From: Spartobacteria bacterium
GTDB lineage: Bacteria > Verrucomicrobiota > Kiritimatiellia > RZYC01
Assembly (NCBI GenBank): GCA_009929845.1
Contig: RZZM01000003.1
Span: 1 to 49,988, forward strand
Length of the DNA stretch: 49,988 bases
Direction: 5' to 3'
Part shown: one piece after another, positions 1 through 9,800 of the stretch
Position numbering within the stretch: position 1 is the first letter of the stretch
Layout of the letters: each line of letters starts with the position of its first letter
Program-made: the position numbers and the translations under genes
The notes under the pieces: generated by a model
What the model saw: only the letters and a program-made list of their open reading frames with translations
Told to the model about the DNA's origin: nothing
Databases searched by the model: none

Positions 1-363
1 TGGGGGTCAAGATGATGTAGCCAGTCATTTTTAGATCGAATTTCGACGTTATTACTTGCATATAAGGGAGATACACAAGACCGCTAAAAGAATGTCCGTC
101 AAAAATGTCCAATTTTTGGCAATTTTTCGGCTTTTTTCGCCGAAATCGGCTGTTTTCAGGCATTTTAGGCGCGAAGCAGGCGCGGCTCGCCGTGCGCGGC
201 AGGCTAAAGCCTGGACAACGAGCCTCTTTCCCCCGAGGGAATTTTACGCTGTTCGTCGTCGCTCGCCGATCCTAATCGAGCGTTCCCATCCCCAATCCCC
301 GCGGTGCAGCCTCCGGCAAGATATGCGAACAAAAGAGTGCGATTAAGATCAGCGAAAACGGCT
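1..363. other. Intergenic stretch with no assignable gene
   Basis: I see no convincing gene here. The 96-aa plus-strand ORF (56-346) has no recognisable motif, no clear Shine-Dalgarno and an Arg/Pro-rich composition typical of spurious ORFs. Two small inverted repeats are visible: tttcggc/gccgaaa around 125-145 and caggc-taaa-gcctg near 211-224. Neither is followed by a T-run, so I do not call terminators. Confidence 0.5.
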
Positions 364-476
364 CACCTAACCACCTACAACCTAACCACCTACCACCTAA
401 CAACCTAATCACCTACCACCTAACAACCTACCACCTAATCACCTAACCACCTAACCACCTAACCACCTAACCACCT
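364..476. repeat. Degenerate CCACCTAA satellite (7/8-bp units)
   Basis: About fourteen tandem units of 7 or 8 bp, consensus CACCTAAC with variants CACCTAC, AACCTAAC, AACCTAAT and CACCTAAT. The last four full units (440-471) are identical CACCTAAC. The array begins four bases beyond the stop codon of the minus-strand lipoprotein gene, so it would be transcribed as a G-rich 3' tail (GGTGGTTAGGTGGTTAGG). There are no spacers of CRISPR length. Function unknown. It may be slippage-generated, or a G-rich structured 3' end. Confidence 0.9.
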
Positions 477-480
477 GTCA

Positions 481-804
481 TCAATTGACTTTCAGGCGGA
501 AGTAGCGGGTGGGGCCGTCCTGTTTCGGGGTGGTGAATTCCATTTGTCCGTCGTTGCCGGGCAGGTTGACGGCGCCTTCAAGGGGGCGCCATTCGCCGGT
601 GAGTGATTCGGAGGCATAGATGGTATAGGTTTGGTCCACGTCGGAATTCCAGTACAACCGGATCGCTTCGCCGGAGTAATCGGCATAGAGTTTCACGCCA
701 TCGGGTTGGGCCACGGCGCCGGCGCCGGCAGGCGATTTTGTGCCGCATCCCGTTGCGGCCAGCATCGCGCCAAACAATATCATCAAGATAACATAACGCA
801 TCAT
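481..804 (-). CDS. Small exported lipoprotein with C-terminal Ig-like 'FR' module
   Basis: About 107 aa from ATG 804 (a second ATG lies at 801); the ORF track extends to a TTG at 825. AAGGGA just upstream supports the 804/801 starts. The N-terminus is a classic type II signal: a hydrophobic run followed by the lipobox LAATGC, so the Cys should be lipidated. After a Gly/Ala/Pro linker, the remaining 65 or so residues form a beta-rich module (IRLYWNS...YTIYAS...L...W..L...RYFRLKV). Its spacing of hydrophobic and aromatic residues resembles the very C-terminus of the giant protein encoded just upstream. The gap to that gene is 63 nt, so co-transcription is likely. No enzymatic motif is seen. A role as envelope anchor or accessory of the giant protein is inference only. 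Confidence 0.75.
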   Translation of the reverse strand: MMRYVILMILFGAMLAATGCGTKSPAGAGAVAQPDGVKLYADYSGEAIRLYWNSDVDQTYTIYASESLTGEWRPLEGAVNLPGNDGQMEFTTPKQDGPTRYFRLKVN

Positions 805-867
805 CGGTCCCTTTCGTTTGTGCAACCGTCTCCACTGTACCCGCGGCGATGGGTGAATGCACGTTTA

Positions 868-3800
868 TTATTCCATCTCAACCAGGAACCGGAAGAAGGT
901 GCTGCGCACGGGGAGGTTGTTGGTGACCACATAGGTGTTGACCGGCGGGGTCGCGACCAGATTGGTCGCCAGATACGTATAGGGCAGCATCAGATTGGTG
1001 GTCCACTGAATGGCATAGATACGTTCATAGGCGCTGGCCCAGCTCAGGATGACGTGGTCGTCCACAGTGGGGTACAACTGTGTCACCGCGAAGCACTGGT
1101 TGGTATCGGTCGGATCGGTGCCGGAGATGTATTCCCGGTAGTCGTCCATGCCATCGCCGTCGGTGTCGGCAAGATTCGGATCAGAGCCAAACGGCTTATA
1201 GGCGTACGGGTCCAGCCCCCATCGGAATCCGCGCGCATAGGCCTCGAAGGTGTCGGAAAGTCCATCGCCGTCGGTATCCACGGAACGACTGGCCCATTCG
1301 GTGTTGCCATAGGCCCCGATATTGATCATACCGCCGTTGGGCATCGGCTCCAGATTGCTGTCGGACTGGATATATCCCGTGTCGATACACGGGCTGTTGG
1401 TCGGGAAACTCACCCAGGAGGAGGAGGCATTCTGCCAGGCGCCCGTCGGGGCGGAACTTTGCAGGTGGAAGTCGCCATTTACGGCATCCACAAACCACGG
1501 GTTTTCACTGATGCTGTGCACGTCCTGATTGGTGACCGAGACCCAGTTGGTCAACGACGGATATTCCGGGGCGATCCCGCCCGCGTTCGGGAAGGCATAC
1601 AGGTCATTATAATCGCCATGATAATAATTGACCGTATTCGAAGCGAAGCAATAGACATGCTCGCGGCCCGTGTGTCCCGGCACGATCTCGGCAATGACAA
1701 TCGAGTTATGCACCGAACCGGGACTCAGGAACCCGATCTGGTAGTTGCCTTCGATGACGCCGTTGCCGTTGTAGGCAATCGTACAGCTTTGGATGCGGTT
1801 GGAACCGGCCCCGTCGGTGCGCACACCATACAGGAGGTTCAGGAAGACCAGGCTGTGGTCAATGGCATTATCGTGCCCGTTGATGTAAACACCCGCGCCG
1901 CATTCGCGCACAGTAACATGGGCGAGGCGATTGGAGTCCGACGTCCCGAAATGAATGCCAACGTTCGCGCACTGACCGACCAAGAGGTTGCTCAGGATGC
2001 ACGATTCCACATCGGTAAAATGCAAGGCGGAGTATCCGCCGACAAACTCGATACCGTCCAGGCAAAGGTTGGCGACTTCATCGAATTCAAACCCGTAACA
2101 ATCGTTGCTGGACGCGTTACGCGTAAAGCGCGAACCATTGGTGCTGCCGATAACAAACAGCGGGTAGCCGGGCGCGCCTGAATCGTCCGCAACAAAACGC
2201 ACATTGTTGGTAAGGAGGTATTCGCCGGTATCGACAAATACCTGGTCGCCACCGCCGAAATCATATCGGTCCAGCAGCGCCTGCAACGAGCCCTGCGGGG
2301 TCTCCGCGCTGACGCCATTGTTGGTCAGACTGCCCGGGGCGAGGCAGTATACATCATTCAAGGTTTGCGTATCGTTGACAAAACACATAAAGGGATGGAG
2401 GCTGAAGGGCGCCACATTGGTGTCGGCGATGGCGTCACTTACACTTCCGGTGGTAATCAACCAGTGACAGAGCGGGCTGCCCGCGAGGTTAGTGGCCGAC
2501 CAGTCGACAAACTGCGCGCCGACCGTGATATTGGATGCGGCGGACAGCCAGGTATTGCCATCGTCGCGCGTGATCCACAGGTCAACCGGCGTCCCGGCGG
2601 ACATATTCCCGTAGTTCCATCGCAAGGCCATGTTTGTGGGCATCTCGTATATGCCGCCGTCATTGAGACTGAGAACCAGCAGCCAGGGATTGGTGCGACT
2701 CAACGAGGCCCATTCGGTCTGGCCATAGGCCCCCAGGTTGATGCGCCCGCCGTTGGGGTCCGGCTCGTTGGTGGCCAGGGTGAACACCGGCCCGGCGTCA
2801 ATACAGGGACTGTGCTCACTGAAGTTGGTGCGGGCGCCAAGAACGTTCACCCAGGTTCCACTTTCGGTGATACTGCGTAGGTGGAGGTCGCCGGCGTCGC
2901 GGTCCACAAACAGCGGATCACGGTTAAGGCTGTAGATATCCTGCGTGGTGGCCCGCTGCCAGTCGGCCAGGAAGAGCACATCATCCTTCAACAGGCCTAC
3001 CGCCCCACCCCGTCCGGTATACAGATCGTTGTAATCGCCGACATATTGATCAATGGAATGATTGATGCAATAGCCGTTGGTATCGGCGGTGGCGATGATA
3101 TTATTATAAAGCCACGCGCTGTCGCCATCCAGGCTGACCTGCGCGCCCCGGTTATCCACGAGCGTACAATTCTCGATCCAGTTCGACCCGCCATCCACGT
3201 ACAGGCCCGGGTCCGCGTTGCGCCAGAGCACATTGTTTTCGCAACGCACATTATCTGAATTCTTGATATATATACCTGAACCGGCATTGCTCCAGATCAC
3301 GCTGCGCAGGATACGCGCATGGTTGCCTTCGGTGTACACGCCAACCTTACCGTTAAACAACCGGCACGAATCCACCGCATTGGAGACCCCCTTCATATAA
3401 ACAGCCGCCTTGGCCGCCCCCGCTATTGTGACATTGGAAACCAGGCAACGGGTTGTATCCTCCATGTTGATGGCATAGTCGCCGTTGCTCATGACCATAT
3501 TCACGATCGCCACATCCCGCGCGTCATCCAACCGCAGCCCATCCTTATTGGCCGGCCACTGGAAGAAGGTCATCGGCGCCGGATTGGTATTGCCGCACAC
3601 TGTCACGTAGCCGCCGGTGCCGCCGGAGTCCTGCGCCGAAAAAATGATGGTGCTGGTCGGATTGTAATACCCGCTGTCCACGTAGACCGTGTCGCGCTCT
3701 TCCAAGTCGTTCAGGTCCAGGAGGTCCTGCAGGCGCAGGGCCGGGGCGGAGGCGCGAATGCCCCGGTTGGTGACATGGCCGGGGGCGGTACAGAAGACAT

Positions 3801-6800
3801 CGCCCACCGTATTGGTGTCATTCACATAAAAGGCCTCCGGATTAACGGTAAAGACCCGGTCCACCACATCGGTCCAGGTCGAAGCCACCACCCGCCAGAG
3901 CATATCAATACAGGAATTGGTGATGACCCATGTATTCGTGCCGACGCCCGCGTTCACACCGACCGCAATGGTTATCCAATCCACCCCGTTGGTCGAGTAT
4001 TCAAGATCGACCGTAGTCACCGCGCTGTCCGCCAGCCAACGCAACGTAAGCGGGTTACGATACACGCCGCCGTCATTCTGGCTGAGGGCGACCACCCGCC
4101 CGTTGGTCGAGCTGAGGGAGGCCTCGACCGTGTTGCCGTACGCCCCCAGGTTGATGCGTCCGCCATTGGGGTCCGGCTCATTGGTCATGCCGAAGGAAAA
4201 CGGCGCGCCGGCATCAATGCAGGAACTGTGTTCGACATTTGCCACCCAGCCGGTGGGCGTGTAATGCCCGCTGATACTTTGAAGGTGGTAATCGTCATTG
4301 AGCGGATCAACGAAAAGCGGTTCATGCGTGAGGCTCAACACATCCTGTGTAGTGGCGGACTGCCAGTCGGCGAGGGCGATCCGCGGATAGGTATAGAACC
4401 CGGCCAGCGCGCCATGCGCGGGATAGAGGTTGTTGTAGTTGCCCGCGTAGTCTTCCGTCAGATACATGCAGTAATTGCCGCCCCCGGACGCAGTGACAAT
4501 CGAGTAGCGCATGGCCAGGGACGCGGAATCGGCGAATACACCATACTGCTCATTGGAGACCAGGGAACAATTAATGAGCGTAACATCCCCGCCATCGGCA
4601 TGCAGCCCATGGCCCTGATTGCGCGCGACCACGCAGTTGCTCAGCGCCAGTCCATCCGTGCCGTAGGAGGCCAGGCCATGGTGGGCCGAGGCCAGGAAAC
4701 GGGACCGATAGACCGTAAGCCCGTCGGCGCGGTCCGCGAACAGGGCGTTGGAGCCACAGGCGCTTACCTGGATATCCCGCAGGGCGGTATCATCCGCGCT
4801 GGCGATCTGAAGGCCGTTGCCCGCGCAACGTTCGATCACAACCTGGGCGAGCGCATTGGAATCGCCCTCATCTATGAGCAGGCCCGCTGACAGCGCATTG
4901 CGGATGATGATATTTTCCAGCGCGCAATCGGACGCCCCGCTCAGTTCGACCCCGTGCCAGGCCCCGGTGAAGGCCAGCCAGGAGGCCTGCACATAGGCCG
5001 AAGCATTCAACATCAGACCGCGACTGTTTATGTTGGTTTGCGGATCATAAATCTGTGTCCCGCCGGCGGCCGTGTTGGTGCTGCCGACAATCCGCACCAT
5101 CCCGCTGCTGGACCCGCTATCCTCCGCGGACAGCACCCACCCGTTGGTTACCACGTAGAAGCCGGTATCGATATAGACCGTATCCCCGTAGTCCAGGTCG
5201 TACCGGTCCACAACCTCCTGCAAGGAGGGCAACGGATCATTCGAGGAGGTCCCTGTCGCGCTTTCGAGGCCGACGTTCGCGCAATAGATATCGCCCGCCG
5301 TCGCGTCATCGTTGACGTACAACAGCAACGGCCGCACATAGAACGAGCGGTCCACCACATCGGTGGCGCTCCCGGCGCTGACGCGCCAACGGGCAAACGG
5401 GCTCCCGAGGCACAGGGTGGTATCCCAGGCATACAGTTCATCCGAAGCCGGCAGGTTGGTGGCAATCACTTCCCAGTTGGCCCCGTTATCCCGCGAAAAA
5501 TCAATCTGCAACGGCGTGGAAGGAACCTGCATGCCCGAGCGCCAGCGCAGGGGCACATTGGTACCGCGGGCGGTTCCGCCATCGTTGAAACTGATCGCCA
5601 GCAACCAGTCATTCGTGTCGCTCAGCGAGGCCTCGGCCGTATTCCCATAGAGCCCGAGATTGATATACCCGCCATGGGGTGTTGGCTCGTTGGTGACAGC
5701 CCCGAAGACCGGCCCCGCGTCGATGCACGGACTGTGCTCCGCGAAGTTCGTGCGAAGGCCATCGACGCCGACCACCGTCCCGCTGGCCGTGCTGCTGCGC
5801 AGATGGAAATCCCCGAGCGCTTCGTCCACAAACCACGGCCGATGACTCAGGCTGTAGACATCCTGTGTGGTCACGCGCTGCCAATCGCACAGGTAAGGCT
5901 GCGCCTTGCCCCCCTTGGAAGCCAGCAGGCAGTTCGTTGCCGTGTAGAAATCATTGTAATCGCCGACATAGGCGTTTCCATCGTGGCGGATGGCATAGCC
6001 GTTGGTGGAGGTGTTGACCGCAATGTTGCAGCGGAAGTTTGCGCTGCCGCTTGCCAGCACGAACTGGCTGTTTGTATTGCCGGTAGCCACACAATGTTCC
6101 ACCGTGTTTGAAATGCCCTTTATCGTGAAGCCGGACTTTGTATTTCGCCAGGAAGCGCAGCGCGAAACCAGCATCCCATCCCCGTCAGCATACAACCCGT
6201 CATTGCCACTACCCATCACATCCAGCCGGCACAACTTCACCCCGTCCATGCCATTTACGTAAATCCCTTCACGCGCCGTGTTGCGCACTGTCAGGTTGGA
6301 CAACACACAGCCCACCGCATCCGCGGCATACACCCCGTACTCCGTGCCGCTAAAGCACAATTCATGCACTTCCACATACTCCGCTTCATCAATGATGAAC
6401 GCCCCCTCGACACCTGTGCCCGGAATAAACAGCGAGCCTCCAAACGCATGGTTGGCGCTCCCCTTGAACCGCACGGGGGCTTGCGCCGACCCCATATCAT
6501 TCGAGGTTACAATCACATCAACATCATGCGCATACACACCGGTATCAATAAACACTGTACCGCCCGGTTCGATATCATGAATATCCAGCAGCATGGCGAC
6601 ATCCGGCGCCGGACGATTGGTGTTGAGCCCGTCAAACAGGGCATCGCCGGCCACCGAACAGTAGATATCCCCATTGGTGGAGGCATCGTTCACATAGTAC
6701 CGCATGGGGTTGATGGCGAAGCACGCATCCGATTCATCCGTCACATTCGTGTCCGACTGCAAGGTCACCTTCCATTTGACATCCGGGTAATTGGTCAGGC

Positions 6801-9800
6801 CGGAAATATCCCATTCGTAGCTGAAATAGCCATAATCAATCAGGGTCGAAGTCAACAACGTCCAGGTGGCCCCGGCATCCAGCGAATAATGCAGGTCGAT
6901 ATACTCGCCGGAACCGGCGGCATAGGCCAGCCAGTAGAGGTCCGCCGTATGGCGCGCGACCCCGCCGTCGTTGTACGAGAGCACCGACACCCAGGAATTG
7001 GTCAGGCTCTTGGAGGCCTCGGCGGTGTTGCCGTAGGCGCCCAAATTTCGACGATCGCCGTTGGGCGACGGCTCATTCGTGGCGGAGGCAAAGGGATCAC
7101 AGGCGTCGATACATGGGCTATGCTCGGGAAACATCACCCACGTATGCGTCGCACTCACATACGTCCCCTCGACCGCCCGGCTGCGCAGATGAAAATCCCC
7201 AAGAACCTCATCAACAAAAAACGGTTCATTGGCCTGGCTGGACCAGTCCCAGCCGCCGGAGGCGCTTTGCCAATCCGACAGACAGGCCTTCGACCCCTGA
7301 TGCCACGCCACATAGGCCCCGTTGGTGTGGAACCAGTTATTGTAATTGCCCTGGTATATGCCGTTCTTGAGATACAGACCGTAGGTGTAGGGCAGCGCGG
7401 AAACGATGATGTTGTAGTAAAGGGATATCGAACCGTCCGCCAGGATAATCTGATTGCTCTGGTTGGCGGCAAACACACAGTTTTCAAAGTAATTATTGTT
7501 TCCGCTGATGTAGGCCCCCGCGCCCTCGTTGGCCCAGAAGATACTGTTGGAAACGGTATTTCCCGAAGAAGAAATCAGCGCGAGTCCGTTGGTGGTCGTC
7601 TCCTGAATACGTATGCCGAAGAACTGATTGCTCGTCGAGTTTTCCACCAGGATGCCCACGTTGGTGGTACGCTCCACGGTAATCCCGTCGAGCAGGATAT
7701 TCTCCGCGCTCTCGATATGGATACCATGCGCGCTGCCCTCGAATTTCAGATCGGAAAGCTGAATGTAATCAGCCACATCAATATGGACATGCGCCTTGAC
7801 CGTGCTCAGCGGCGACGGGTCCGCTACGAAGCGCGCCCCCACCCCGTTGGTGCTGCCCTGGATGTAGAGCAGCCCGTTGGTGGACCCCGCGTCGGCAGCC
7901 GTAAAGTGCACCGTGGCCAACGACGCGTAAAAGCCGGTGTCGACATAGACGGTGTCGTCGTATTCGAGATCGTACTCGTCCAGCACCCTTACCAATGAAT
8001 TGAGCGGAACGTTGGAAAACACGCCGGAGTTGAAAGGGCGTCCCGGACGGTTGCAGTACCGGTCATTGATCGTATAACCGTCATTGACAAACAGGGTGAA
8101 CGGGCGCAACTCGAAGGTATGGTCGATGGTGTCGTAGATATTGGGATTAGACTCCGAGCGAACGCGCCACTGGGCGATGGGACTGCCCTGGAATCCGGCG
8201 ACGGTTAATGCCGTATCCCACTGGCAGATGCCATTGGTCGCCGGGACGCCATTGGTGATAATGATTTCATCCCCGTTACCCGGCAGATAAATCAGTTGCA
8301 CGGTACCCGGCATATTGGTCACCGTGGCCCAGCGCAGGGTCACCTCGCCGCGTGCTGTGCCCCCGTCGTTGTACGTGATGGCCGTTATCCAGATATTGGT
8401 GCTTTTCGAGGCCTGCGCGGACTGGCCATAGGCCCCGATGTTGGCTACGCCGCCATTCGGCTCCGGCTCGATATTGTAGATGTCCGCCCAGGGGTCCGCC
8501 GTATCAATACAGGGACTGTGTTGCATATCCTGCACCCAGGTGTCTGCATATTCATCGTAGCGTCCTACAGTACTCATCAGGTGAAAATTCCCGGCAGCCG
8601 GATCGGCAAACAACGGTTCGTGCGCCAGGCTGGAGCCGTCCTGTCCACCCGAAGCGATATACCAGTCGCTCAGCGTGGGCCGGTTCTGCGCATTGGCGTA
8701 CCCCACATAGGCGCCGCCCTCGGTGTAGAGATCGTTATAGTCCCCCGCATAGGAATACAACCCGGCACTCTCGTAGATGCAATAGCTTCCCGCCCCCTGC
8801 GCCACCAGGATGCTGTTGAACAGCTCCAGATACCCGGAGGCAAAGTTCACCTGGTCGTCGGTATTGTACGCGATGGTGCAGAAGCTGATGCCGTTGTTGC
8901 CTGTCCCGCCGGTAATGCGCACGCCGTTGCGGTTGCTCCAGATCACACTGTGCGTCAATTGGCAGTCCCTGGACCCGTCAAACATTACGCCCGCCTCGTT
9001 CGCCGCCCGAATGGTCAGTCGGCGCAACCAACAGTTGGTGCTGTCCTCGATGTACACCCCATACGCGCTTCCCGTGAATACAATATCTGAAAGCTCGGTC
9101 CACGCGCCCCCGGAAAGATGCAACCCGTACCCCGAGGCGCGGGTGTTGACAAACAGCGTGCCCATCGCGGGCGGATTGGTGCTGCCCTGTATGGTCACAT
9201 AGCCCCCAACCTGCGACCCGCCATCTGCCGCGCTGATGACAATGTTACTCGGCGTAACATAGGTTCCGGTGTCCACATACACCACATTGCCGGGTTGCAG
9301 GTCGTGCACCTGCAGCAGGATTTCAAGGCTGGCCATCGGCTCGTCCGGGCGCAGGCCCAGGTACCTGTTGTCTCCCGTCCGCACGCAATACACGTCGTTG
9401 CTTAAACTGTCGTCATTGATGTAATAAGCGGTTGGATTGACGGCAAAGGGCTGGTCCGTCTGGTTTGACACCGTACCGACCACCACCTGCCAGAGGCAGC
9501 TTGCCGAGGTAAGCGACCCCGGGTTCCAGGCGATAGACTCGACGCCCGCCACGGCCGTGCCCACCAGTTCCCAGGTCACGCCCCCGTCGATGGAATAACG
9601 CACCGTGGCTGTATCGTTTGAATTCACATTCCCCATCGTCCACCGCAGCACGGTCGCGCCACGCACGATCCCCCCATCCCCGCAACTGAGCGTCATCAGC
9701 CAGGGGTCCGTCCGTCCTTTTGAGGCCTGGCCTGTGTTCCCGTAGGCGCCCAGGTTGCGGCGTCCGCCATTGGGCGCGGGCTCGTTGGTATACACCATAT

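Noticed and set aside
56-346. 96-aa plus-strand ORF at the left edge
   Set aside because: No motif, no clear ribosome site and an Arg/Pro-rich composition; likely chance.
364-476. Possible CRISPR array
   Set aside because: Units are 7/8 bp with no spacers and no cas genes nearby; it is a microsatellite.
631-8000. Large plus-strand ORFs opposite the giant gene (516, 523 and 544 aa among others)
   Set aside because: They mirror the codon pattern of the minus-strand repeat protein, are rich in Gly/Arg/His/Ile as antisense frames are, and contain no coherent domain, signal or ribosome site.
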